NCBI GenBank assembly: GCA_029247685.1
Contig: JAQWKT010000011.1
Location: 1 to 60,143 of the forward strand
Length of the DNA: 60,143 bases
Direction: 5' to 3'
Origin: Crocinitomicaceae bacterium
GTDB lineage: Bacteria > Bacteroidota > Bacteroidia > Flavobacteriales_D > Crocinitomicaceae
The notes under the pieces are model-generated. The model had not been told where the DNA came from and made no database searches. It saw nothing but the letters and a program-made list of their open reading frames with translations. Of the stretch, positions 7,555-15,885 are shown piece after piece. How positions within the stretch are numbered: position 1 is the first letter of the stretch; each line of letters opens with the position of its first letter. The position numbers were made by a program, and so were the translations under genes.

Positions 7555-9324
7555 ATGAAAAGAATAATACTGTTTGCATTTTTATTGATTCCATTTTTAA
7601 ACAATGCACAAAATGAAGCTTATTCATTTGTAAAAGATGAAGCTTTCTTTTATATCATTGATACCGCTACATTTACACACACAACAGACACCTTAACTTC
7701 TTCTTTAGGAAATGTGAATGGCGTTTTGGGAGCAGACACAGATCCTTGTGGAGATGTTTTTGTTGTATATAACAGTATTCAGGGAAGAAATCTTGGAAAG
7801 GTTAATCTTTCTACTGGTGTAATTGATGATATTGGCACACTTAATATAGATGGAGTTGCAAATATCACATTTTCAGAAAATGGAACTCTTTATGCCGTTA
7901 CTGGTGATGGATCAACAGTTGGGGAAACATTATTTACCGTTGATACAACTAATGCTCAAATGACTCTAGTTTTAGCTTTAGGCAATGGAAATGACGGAGA
8001 ATCAATTGAATATTGCACAAACGATGGAAAAATATACCATTGGAGTGGCTGGGCTACTACTAGCTCACCTAATAATCTTGTTATGGAAAGTATCGATATA
8101 AATACATTAAGCATAAGTAACATTCCTTTACATGGTCCTGGCTACAATTCACTTCATAATGTAGCAGGTTCAAGCTATGCTGGAAATGGAAAATTCCTAG
8201 TTTTTGATGTAAACAGTAGTTTGCATTTTTATGTAGACACATCGGGCTTCATAAGCTTACCTCTTGACTCTACCAATCAAGTGGGCTTTTCAGTAAAAGG
8301 AGTTCTTTTTTTGGATACTGCTCAATCTCAAATCGCAAACATTTACCAAAACAATTCCATTGGAATAGATTCCATATGTAGTGGAGACACCATTGTTTTA
8401 AAATGTCTAACTGCTGGAACAAACTACCAGTGGTATAAAAACAATGTTTCGACTGGAATTACAGATTCTATTATAGATGTTGTTTCAGGTGGAAACTACA
8501 CCTGTACTATATTGATAGCTGGAGGGTGTACTATAAACTCCAACTCGATAAACATTACTGAATTAAATTCACCCAATGTGAATATAAACCCAAACCCAGC
8601 TAGCTATTGCTATGGCGATAGTGTTTTATTAAGCGGAAGTTCTGGTGGTAGTTCACAGTGGTACGTATATAATCAATTTGCACAAAGTTTTGTGTCAATT
8701 AGTGGCGCTACAAACAATACTTTTTATGCCACAAATCCCGGAACTTATAATATGAAAAAAACAAATAGCAATGGTTGTTCGGCTTTGGCTAACAATCCTG
8801 TAATCGTTACAGAGAATCTAAATCCTACACTTAGCTTATCCACCTCACTTAACTCAGACACTATTTGCATATACAATGGGATTGTTCAAATAACATCTCT
8901 TCCTAGTGGTCCAACTTTTAGTGGAAATGGTGTAAGTGGTAATTTTACAGGAGGAGCCGATTTTGATCCAAATACTGCTGGAGTAGGAACGCATGTTATT
9001 TCTGCAATATATACCGATTCCAATGGTTGTATTGGAGTCGATAGCTTAACTATTTATATAGATGCATGTGCAACTTTAGATGAAAGCTCGCTATCTAATA
9101 TTCAACTTATTCCAAACCCAAATAATGGCTCATTTAAAATTGAGGGAATAAAAGAAAAGCAAAATTATTTAATTAAAGACATTCAAGGGAAGATAATTAA
9201 GCGTGGAAAGATTGAAAACAAATTATCAACAGTTAATATAGATTTTATTAAAACTGGCATTTATTTTATTGAAATAAAACAAAATAATAATATAAGATCT
9301 ATTCGATTTGTTGTCGAAAAATAA
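7555..9324 (+). CDS. T9SS type A cargo protein with propeller-like and Ig-like domains
   Basis: The 589-residue secreted protein has a signal peptide (ending near NNAQ, residue 19). An N-terminal region of about 240 residues follows, with repeated strand patterns (GRNLGKVNLSTG, GTLYAVTGDG, GKIYHWSGW) that read like a beta-propeller. Two or three Ig-like modules come next (CSGDTIVLKC...NYQWYKNN; YCYGDSVLLSGSSGGSSQWY). The last 75 residues are a type A T9SS sorting domain, recognisable by LIPNPNNGSFKIEG, an IKDIQGKII-like strand and a closing GIYFIEIKQ...RFVVEK. It should cross the outer membrane through T9SS and end on the surface. The ligand is unknown. Confidence 0.85.
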   Translation: MKRIILFAFLLIPFLNNAQNEAYSFVKDEAFFYIIDTATFTHTTDTLTSSLGNVNGVLGADTDPCGDVFVVYNSIQGRNLGKVNLSTGVIDDIGTLNIDGVANITFSENGTLYAVTGDGSTVGETLFTVDTTNAQMTLVLALGNGNDGESIEYCTNDGKIYHWSGWATTSSPNNLVMESIDINTLSISNIPLHGPGYNSLHNVAGSSYAGNGKFLVFDVNSSLHFYVDTSGFISLPLDSTNQVGFSVKGVLFLDTAQSQIANIYQNNSIGIDSICSGDTIVLKCLTAGTNYQWYKNNVSTGITDSIIDVVSGGNYTCTILIAGGCTINSNSINITELNSPNVNINPNPASYCYGDSVLLSGSSGGSSQWYVYNQFAQSFVSISGATNNTFYATNPGTYNMKKTNSNGCSALANNPVIVTENLNPTLSLSTSLNSDTICIYNGIVQITSLPSGPTFSGNGVSGNFTGGADFDPNTAGVGTHVISAIYTDSNGCIGVDSLTIYIDACATLDESSLSNIQLIPNPNNGSFKIEGIKEKQNYLIKDIQGKIIKRGKIENKLSTVNIDFIKTGIYFIEIKQNNNIRSIRFVVEK

Positions 9325-9349
9325 ATTAGATAAACCAAAAAGAATTTTA

Positions 9350-10978
9350 TTACCTAATAATTTTTATTTCTCCTGCAGATTTTATTTGGTAGATAAACCC
9401 TTCTTTTAAATTTTCAAATGTGTTTTTCGAACCATCAGGCCAAATTGCAGTAAGCTTGTCCAATTTTTTTGAATCTCCAAGTCCAAAGTAAAGAATTCGA
9501 GTAGATTGTGAAGCCTGTCCACTAGCACCATCCACTTCTTTTAGCATTTTTTTGCCATTATTTTCAAACAATACCCTACACGAAAAACAATCGCTGTTAA
9601 CATTCTTATCACCGACCATTCTAATTCCAATAAAATTCGTTTTATTGCATTGATTTTGATATACTTTTAGTTTTTGATCTTTCTTTTCATAAGCACTCCA
9701 TGTCAATTTTACTACAGAAGAAAATATATCTAGATCGCCATCGTGGTCATAATCAAAAATAACACTCCCTCTATGAGATAGGAAATCATTAACTCCTGAA
9801 GCGTTTGAAGAATCAATAAATAAACCATTTTCATTGATAAATAAAACATTAGGGTCTTTTATCGTTGTTTCTGGAACAAGCGTTGCTACATTTCCTTTGG
9901 ATACATATAAATCAAGATCACCGTCGAATTCATAATCGAAAAACAAACCACTCCAGCTTGTTCCTAAGACCTTATCATAAACATAAGTTAAATCAATGTC
10001 TTTTTTTTGTGCAACATCAATTAAAGAGCCCTTATCATTTTTATATAAATAATTCCTTCCAATATTTGTGATATAATAATCTAAATCTCCATCTTGATCA
10101 TAGTCCCCCTTTCCTATTCCCATGCCATACATTTCTTTAGAAAAACCTTTTTCTAAACTAACATCCGAAAAAGAAGATTCAGGAAAATTATTTCTATAAT
10201 ATACATTTCCTTTATGGGTCCACTCGCCAAAGTCATTTAGCAAAAGTAAATCCTGATCCCCATCATTATCTACATCGGAAAAACTAGCCGCAAGCCCACA
10301 TCCTATATCATTTACTCCAAAATATTTACCGCATTCATAAAAGCTTTTTCCTTTTTTATTAATGAGTAATTTATTTTCATACCCAATCGGATCATAACCT
10401 ATTTCACTTCCCAAACTATCCATAATTCCTCCCATAGCAGAAACATAATTACATAAATATAAATCTGAGTAACCATCCTTATTTACATCTCCCCAACATG
10501 CAGAGGAATAATTTCCTTTTTCAACAACTCCTTCTAGGGATATCAATTTAAATTTTTCACCTTTTATGTTTTTTAGAATAACCGGGTAATGTTTATCTCC
10601 TTGACCTATTCCTACTCCATAATTGGCAATTACAAAATCTTGATACCCATCGTTATTATAATCTGCACAAAATGCACCCTGAATAAAATATCCTTTTAAA
10701 GATTCTAAACCATAAAGTTTTGTGCCATCAAAAAAAGTTCCGTGGTCATTGATCCATAATTTAGAGTCAAAAACACCTCCGGACTGGAAAAAATCTTCCC
10801 ATCCATCATTATTCACATCAATAACCATTAGGCCACCTCCAGCCATTTGAAAATCATTTCCAGGATAAATATAATCTATACCAATACCATCTGAGACTTC
10901 TTTAAACAAGGTATTTTGAGAATAATAAACAGCTGTGATAGAGAGAGAAATAAATAGAAATATAAAATTCAATTTCAT
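9350..10978 (-). CDS. CRTAC1-type FG-GAP/VCBS repeat protein with ASPIC/UnbV domain
   Basis: This is a 542-residue secreted protein with a signal peptide (MKLNFIFLFISLSITAVYYS). Repeated calcium-loop motifs of the FG-GAP/VCBS kind (DVNNDGWEDFF, DYNNDGYQDFV, DVNKDGYSDLYL, DVDNDGDQDLLLL, DYDQDGDLDYYI, DYEFDGDLDLYV, DYDHDGDLDIFS) build a seven-bladed propeller. The last 90 residues form an ASPIC/UnbV domain (IGIRMVGDKNV...ASQSTRILYFGLGD...IWPDGS). No T9SS sorting domain is evident. The ATG overlaps the upstream haloperoxidase-like stop codon as ATGA, so the two proteins are translationally coupled and probably act together outside the cytoplasm. The molecular function of such CRTAC1 proteins is not established. 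Confidence 0.9.
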   Translation of the reverse strand: MKLNFIFLFISLSITAVYYSQNTLFKEVSDGIGIDYIYPGNDFQMAGGGLMVIDVNNDGWEDFFQSGGVFDSKLWINDHGTFFDGTKLYGLESLKGYFIQGAFCADYNNDGYQDFVIANYGVGIGQGDKHYPVILKNIKGEKFKLISLEGVVEKGNYSSACWGDVNKDGYSDLYLCNYVSAMGGIMDSLGSEIGYDPIGYENKLLINKKGKSFYECGKYFGVNDIGCGLAASFSDVDNDGDQDLLLLNDFGEWTHKGNVYYRNNFPESSFSDVSLEKGFSKEMYGMGIGKGDYDQDGDLDYYITNIGRNYLYKNDKGSLIDVAQKKDIDLTYVYDKVLGTSWSGLFFDYEFDGDLDLYVSKGNVATLVPETTIKDPNVLFINENGLFIDSSNASGVNDFLSHRGSVIFDYDHDGDLDIFSSVVKLTWSAYEKKDQKLKVYQNQCNKTNFIGIRMVGDKNVNSDCFSCRVLFENNGKKMLKEVDGASGQASQSTRILYFGLGDSKKLDKLTAIWPDGSKNTFENLKEGFIYQIKSAGEIKIIR

Positions 10979-12363
10979 TTGTCAAATTTTAAATGATTTA
11001 TCACATACTTACCCATTTCTTTTCCATAAAACAGACTTATATCAAGTGTTTTTTTAAAGTGTATCCCTCCGTAATACCTTGAAATAGATGCCTCCTCTCC
11101 CATTTCATCAAAACCTTTAAATCTTCGAGAATCACCAAGAATATCAGAACGTGAAGAATGTGTATTATCAAGAACATCAATATCATTACCAAAAACATAA
11201 CTAAACACAGCAACAGCTGAACCAGCTTGATAAGAATGACCAGATGGGAATTCTGGAAAAGGCGGGGTATTAATTCGGGTATTAAAATAGGGGGCTATAT
11301 ATCGATGGATATAACTTATAGGACGAATAAAATTGTATTTATACTTTAATCTCCAGCAAATGATATTTGCCTCATTCATTGAAAGACCTAACAAGACATA
11401 AAACTCAAGAGCACTTTTAAGTTTTAAATCATTCTTATTAACAAGTTGAGTAGCAATCGAGAAAAAATGCCCAGCAGGAGTACCTGAATATCCAGGCGAA
11501 TCATCCCAATATTCTGCTATAGTTTCAAAAGATTTATCAGCACTTTGTGAATTCATATAAACACTTAAAGCATCTTTATACAGATCTGATGTTGAATCTG
11601 TAGAAAACTCGAACAACTCGCATCCAACAGAACTCAAATGGCTATTTTTTAAAAACTGTCTATTCTTTCCCCAATAAGGCAATAAAGAACTCAAATAAGC
11701 TGGTGTTGTTTTGGTCCAACATTCAATGCATTTTGGAGCTTCAAATGAATTTGGATAATTATTTCTAAAAGAAGTATCTGCGCCATCTAATTTAGAATAA
11801 GTAATAATCTCATCTGCAAGATGATCAGAAAATAAAAGCAATTCATCAACATGAAGTTTCATAGAAAGCCCTATAGAAGGTTGGTAATAAACTATTGACA
11901 AACACTCCTTATGGATACTATCATAAATTGAATTAACTTCTAATTGAATGGCTCTAGGCATTGCTCTATATAAATAGCAAATTACCTTATAGGAAGTTCT
12001 ATTGGCAATAATGGCCTTATCTATTGAGTGATGTGATTTTAACGAATTTAACCATACCGTTCGTTTATAAGCATTTAATTGATTGCATAGAGATTCATTT
12101 TTAGAATCATCAAAAATATTACTTTCAAACATTGTTAAAGTAAGGTAAGCATAAGCTCTTGCTGATACAGGAGCTGTAAATCCAACTGTATTTTTAGTCA
12201 GCTTATCCGCTTCTTTTAACCATAAATTATGAATCTTTAAAGCTAAGCTATCTTCATTTAAGCGAATCACTTTAACATTAATATCTTCTATTTTATTTGA
12301 TTGTGAAAAAACAATTACAAAGCAATTCAAAACAAAAATCAAAGAAAAAAAATACTTCATCAA
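10975..12363 (-). CDS. Vanadium-dependent haloperoxidase / PAP2-fold enzyme
   Basis: The 462-residue exported protein (signal peptide ending about FSQ, residue 21) carries all three vanadate/phosphate-binding motifs of the vanadium haloperoxidase and PAP2 acid phosphatase superfamily: K340 to R347-P348 (KYKYNFIRP), PSGH at 373-376, and SRYYGGIH at 428-435 with R429 and catalytic H435. The apo-fold accommodates either vanadate (halide oxidation) or phosphate ester (phosphatase), and sequence alone does not decide which. It is first in a two-gene operon with the CRTAC1-type protein and overlaps it by 4 bases. Location is periplasmic or secreted. Confidence 0.88.
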   Translation of the reverse strand: MMKYFFSLIFVLNCFVIVFSQSNKIEDINVKVIRLNEDSLALKIHNLWLKEADKLTKNTVGFTAPVSARAYAYLTLTMFESNIFDDSKNESLCNQLNAYKRTVWLNSLKSHHSIDKAIIANRTSYKVICYLYRAMPRAIQLEVNSIYDSIHKECLSIVYYQPSIGLSMKLHVDELLLFSDHLADEIITYSKLDGADTSFRNNYPNSFEAPKCIECWTKTTPAYLSSLLPYWGKNRQFLKNSHLSSVGCELFEFSTDSTSDLYKDALSVYMNSQSADKSFETIAEYWDDSPGYSGTPAGHFFSIATQLVNKNDLKLKSALEFYVLLGLSMNEANIICWRLKYKYNFIRPISYIHRYIAPYFNTRINTPPFPEFPSGHSYQAGSAVAVFSYVFGNDIDVLDNTHSSRSDILGDSRRFKGFDEMGEEASISRYYGGIHFKKTLDISLFYGKEMGKYVINHLKFDK

Positions 12364-12433
12364 ATGGTAACTTATTTAAAGTAAAAATAAGCAATAATGA
12401 GATTAAGAATAAAAATTTCCGTTCAATAGTCCG

Positions 12434-12441
12434 TATATTTG
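12434..12441 (+). promoter_or_regulatory. Candidate -7 promoter element TATATTTG
   Basis: TATATTTG matches TAnnTTTG exactly and ends 19 bases before the ATG at 12461, the expected spacing for a short leader. A convincing TTG -33 box is not seen, so this is a half-supported promoter for the DUF4412-like gene. Confidence 0.45.
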
Positions 12442-12460
12442 AAACTCAAAGAATTCACCA

Positions 12461-13105
12461 ATGAAAAAACACTTTATTTTTATCTTTTTCTGTTTATTTA
12501 TTTCTCTTTATCACGGACAGGTTTCAGAAGGTTTTTTTCAATACAATATAGATGTAACAGCAATTGACACGAGCATGGAAACTCGAAAATCTGCAAGCAT
12601 GCTTCAAGATAGCAAAATGACCATTTATTTTGAACAAAATAAATACACCAAAATAATTTTTAAAATGGGAATGATGTTTAATGCAGATATAATTGTAGAT
12701 CACAAAACCAATGAATCTCTGACCCTAAGCACTAGCTTTATGGGGAAACATGCAATCAAATCACAAGTAAATCCAGAAGAAAGCATCAAAAAAGATTCTT
12801 CCATATTAGTAGATTTTACTGGGGAAGAAAAAACCATCCTAGGCTTTAAGTGTAAAAAGGCGATACTCAAAAATAAAAACAGCGATCAAAAGCTTACCTA
12901 TTGGTATACCAACGACATTAAGATAAAACTCTATAACACGCCATTTGTTAATCCAAATATCCCAGGATTTCCTTTAGCATTTAGCACCATTGACAAAGGG
13001 GTATTCATGCGTTATCAAGCCTCTAACTATGGTTTTGAATTAACGGACAAAGAAAAAATATTCTCTTTTGAAATACCGGAGGGATATACCTTAACTAAAG
13101 AATAA
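12461..13105 (+). CDS. Exported DUF4412-like protein
   Basis: This 214-residue protein has a clear signal peptide (FIFIFFCLFISLYHGQ). The mature part is a run of beta strands with YFEQNKYTKIIFKMG, DHKTNESLTL, GEEKTILGFKCKKAIL and TYWYTNDIKIKLYNTPFV. The order (measure of a stored value, then TILGFKCKKA, then a tryptophan-tyrosine strand) resembles the Bacteroidota DUF4412/GLPGLI-like periplasmic proteins, which have a LolA-like half-barrel fold. It stands alone between convergent and divergent neighbours and has its own candidate promoter. The exact function is unknown. Confidence 0.75.
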   Translation: MKKHFIFIFFCLFISLYHGQVSEGFFQYNIDVTAIDTSMETRKSASMLQDSKMTIYFEQNKYTKIIFKMGMMFNADIIVDHKTNESLTLSTSFMGKHAIKSQVNPEESIKKDSSILVDFTGEEKTILGFKCKKAILKNKNSDQKLTYWYTNDIKIKLYNTPFVNPNIPGFPLAFSTIDKGVFMRYQASNYGFELTDKEKIFSFEIPEGYTLTKE

Positions 13106-13186
13106 TTTTTTAGCTTATTCAATGAGTAATTCTGTTAAATTTATTCCATTTCAAAAGGATAGAATAAAAATAAATATTAAAAAAAA

Positions 13187-14926
13187 TTAAATTGCTATTT
13201 CTACTTCTGAAACAAGATCAATAATAACCACTCTATTCAAAGAATGGTCTTTTTGAGAACAAGATTTTTTGCATTTTACTGGTGGATCTATTTCACCATA
13301 AGACCGAAGAACAATTTTTTCTTTTGGAACTCCTTTTGAAACCAAATAATCCCTTGTTCTTTTGGCTCTTCTCATTGCCAAATCTTTGTTATAAGTATTC
13401 GACCCTCTTGAATCCGTATGCCCTTTTAGCAATACGCTTTTATTAGGGTTATTTATTAGATATTCTAATAGAGAGGAAACTTCCAGTTCTTCCTTGAGTT
13501 TATCGCTATCAAAATCAAAGTATAGATTTTTATTATCCCATTTTGATTGGATAGCTAATTCCTTTTGAATATTTTCCTTTGTATTATTTCTCAATTGATA
13601 CGAAGAATCTAATTCATCTAGAAGCGATACTAAACTGTCTTTTGTCGTATAATCTATAAAATAAATGTCGTCATCCCCAGTTCCCATTCTATTTGAAGAA
13701 AAATAAAGATGACTTCCATCAGAAAGCCAATTGCAATTAAAATCATCTTTAAAGCTATTGATAGGATAATCAAGATGTTTTTTTTCTGAAAAAATCCCAT
13801 TGCTAAATTGGAATTGATAAAGATCTAATCCACCATATCCATATGGAGAATTAGAAGAAAAAATAACCACGGAATCGCCACTATACATTGGATACATGTC
13901 ATCAAAGGGGGTATTAATTTCTATTATTGGCTTGGGTTTTGCCCATTTATTTAAATCACTTTTATAAACAGACATGAAAATATCGGATCCATTTGTAGAG
14001 TCAGATATTTTTGAAAAAATTAAAAAACGACCATTTTCGCTTGTAGAAACATGAGCACAACTTGAACTATCCTGATATCCAGAATAATCCCAAGGTTTAT
14101 TAATCGTAATCGTAGAAAAATCAGCACTAAATACTCCTTCATAAATTCTAGAAACTTTGTCAATCGGTTTTTTTTGTAAAGGAAGACTAAGTGCGATATA
14201 AACTATATTATTTAATGGCGAATTAGCAATGGAATTCACACTGCAATTAGTTAAATCAAGACCAGCAACCGAATCAATTATTTCAATAAAACCATGATCC
14301 ACGATATATGGTCTTAATAAAAAAAGTTCTGCACTATCTAATTGGGATGTGTTGACAAAAGCTCCTGAGCTATCTTTTGCCTTTTCTTTATAAATAATCT
14401 TTTTAGAGGAAAATGATGGGGATGAAATTAAAAAATTTGGGCCATTTATATCTGCTTTAGTGGTGTTATTTGGTAATTCAATAATTTTTTTGCTTTCATC
14501 TATTTTTTTTAAAACGAGTTGGTCACAAGCAGCTATTTTAGCAGAAACATGATATTCCTTTTCAAAATCTTCTGGTATTGGATTTATTTTAAGATAAGAT
14601 TGCTTGGCAGCATCAAAATTCATCATTGAATAATTAATTTCTCCATACATGTAGTAAAAAAATGGATCAAGATGTTCCCATTGATTTAAAGTATCTAGAT
14701 ATTCTCTACTTTTTGAATAATTTCCAATTACATAATAGGAATATGCTACCCGTTTTAAATTATCCCTTGATAGCGGTTTAATTTGATTGCATGCATTGTA
14801 TATTTGAGCCGATTTTGAATATTCATACTTTTCAAACCAATAATTCGCATCGCTTAAATTCTGTGCTTTTCCAATGGAGAAAAACAACAATACAAAACAA
14901 AAGAAAAATTGAATTTTCATTTTCAT
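13187..14926 (-). CDS. PorE-like OmpA-family protein (TPR, propeller, OmpA)
   Basis: This 579-residue exported protein has an N-terminal signal (ending near GKAQ, residue 22) and a TPR region (about 25-125, with YWFEKYEYSKSAQIY and AYSYYVIGNYSKSREYL). A PD40/WD40-like propeller follows (about 160-430, with GRFLIFSKISD, PMYSGDSVVIFSSNS and DGSHLYFSSNRMGTGDDDIY). The C-terminal OmpA peptidoglycan-binding domain (about 465-575) has YFDFDSDKL and GHTDSRGSNTYN. This architecture is that of PorE and related T9SS accessory proteins, which anchor the secretion machinery to peptidoglycan. It is the last gene of the SprB-like operon, 2 bases after porP/sprF, so it probably serves the adhesins encoded upstream. 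Confidence 0.85.
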   Translation of the reverse strand: MKMKIQFFFCFVLLFFSIGKAQNLSDANYWFEKYEYSKSAQIYNACNQIKPLSRDNLKRVAYSYYVIGNYSKSREYLDTLNQWEHLDPFFYYMYGEINYSMMNFDAAKQSYLKINPIPEDFEKEYHVSAKIAACDQLVLKKIDESKKIIELPNNTTKADINGPNFLISSPSFSSKKIIYKEKAKDSSGAFVNTSQLDSAELFLLRPYIVDHGFIEIIDSVAGLDLTNCSVNSIANSPLNNIVYIALSLPLQKKPIDKVSRIYEGVFSADFSTITINKPWDYSGYQDSSSCAHVSTSENGRFLIFSKISDSTNGSDIFMSVYKSDLNKWAKPKPIIEINTPFDDMYPMYSGDSVVIFSSNSPYGYGGLDLYQFQFSNGIFSEKKHLDYPINSFKDDFNCNWLSDGSHLYFSSNRMGTGDDDIYFIDYTTKDSLVSLLDELDSSYQLRNNTKENIQKELAIQSKWDNKNLYFDFDSDKLKEELEVSSLLEYLINNPNKSVLLKGHTDSRGSNTYNKDLAMRRAKRTRDYLVSKGVPKEKIVLRSYGEIDPPVKCKKSCSQKDHSLNRVVIIDLVSEVEIAI

Positions 14927-14928
14927 TT

Positions 14929-15879
14929 TTATTCAGGCGAATAAATTCTATTCCTTTTTAACCAAGGAGTACGAGCATTTGATGATTTAGAAGAGTTTAA
15001 TTGAATTTCCAAAAGAATTTCATGACTTCCATTAGAATAATCTCCAATATCTGAAAGAGTGTAATCATAAGAATACCCAATTTTAAATATGCCAACTTGT
15101 CCACCAAATATTGCCGCAATTGCATCCTGATGTCGATAAGAAGCTCCAAGCCATAAAAAGTTTTTATATACCCCAATAGCAGTTGCATCAAATTGGAAAG
15201 TGCCTGTTTCAATTCCTTGAACCAAACAAGAAGTTTTCAAGTCAAAAGATTTTGATAAATCAAAATTATACCCACCGAAGAAATAATACGTTCTAACTAA
15301 TGGATTAATTAACGGGTTTTCAAAATTATAAAGATCTCTTTTCATTTCTGCTAAATTATATGCAGACAAACCTACAAATGCCTTGTCTTTATATCGATAG
15401 AATAATCCAAAATTAGCATCTGGGACCATTTGGTTGTTGTATCCTCTTAATACAGCAGGATCATCAGGGAGATAGGTGGTTAATTGATTAACATCAATCA
15501 TGTGTTGCGTTAAGGAAACACCCAAACCTACCCCTAAAATATGCGAATTCGATTGATCTAATTGCAAGTGATAGGCCGTGTTTAATTGTAAACCTGTTCT
15601 TCTAGATGGACCACAAACATCGTTAAATAAAGTTCCTCCAAATCCCATCTTTTTGAAAATCGAAGAATTGGCAGAAATTGCTTGTGTAGTTGGAGATCCA
15701 GGAAAGGAGGTCCATTGTTTTCTAAAGTTAAATTGCACCGGAATATATTCTTTGATTCCGGTTGCTCCAGGATTAACAAACATTTCGTTAAATAAATACT
15801 GAGAATTTAACGAAATCTGTTGACCAAATGAAAACAAGCTCGTTAGGAGAATGGAAAATAAAAAAACATATTTTTTCAT
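14929..15879 (-). CDS. PorP/SprF family T9SS outer membrane protein
   Basis: This is a 316-residue outer membrane beta-barrel protein. After a signal peptide (ending SFGQ) comes the family signature with LNSQYLFNEMFVNPGATG, then FRKQWTSFPGSP, and the repeated aromatic-ended strands typical of PorP/SprF (FGLFYRYKDKAFVGLSAYNL, FKIGYSYDYTLSDIG). SprF is required for secretion of SprB in Flavobacterium johnsoniae, and PorP/SprF homologues accompany cargo with type B C-terminal domains. Here the gene is 6 bases downstream of two type B cargo genes, so it is very likely their dedicated partner. The protein ends in an unusual basic tail (NARTPWLKRNRIYSPE). Confidence 0.93.
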   Translation of the reverse strand: MKKYVFLFSILLTSLFSFGQQISLNSQYLFNEMFVNPGATGIKEYIPVQFNFRKQWTSFPGSPTTQAISANSSIFKKMGFGGTLFNDVCGPSRRTGLQLNTAYHLQLDQSNSHILGVGLGVSLTQHMIDVNQLTTYLPDDPAVLRGYNNQMVPDANFGLFYRYKDKAFVGLSAYNLAEMKRDLYNFENPLINPLVRTYYFFGGYNFDLSKSFDLKTSCLVQGIETGTFQFDATAIGVYKNFLWLGASYRHQDAIAAIFGGQVGIFKIGYSYDYTLSDIGDYSNGSHEILLEIQLNSSKSSNARTPWLKRNRIYSPE

Positions 15880-15885
15880 AATAAT

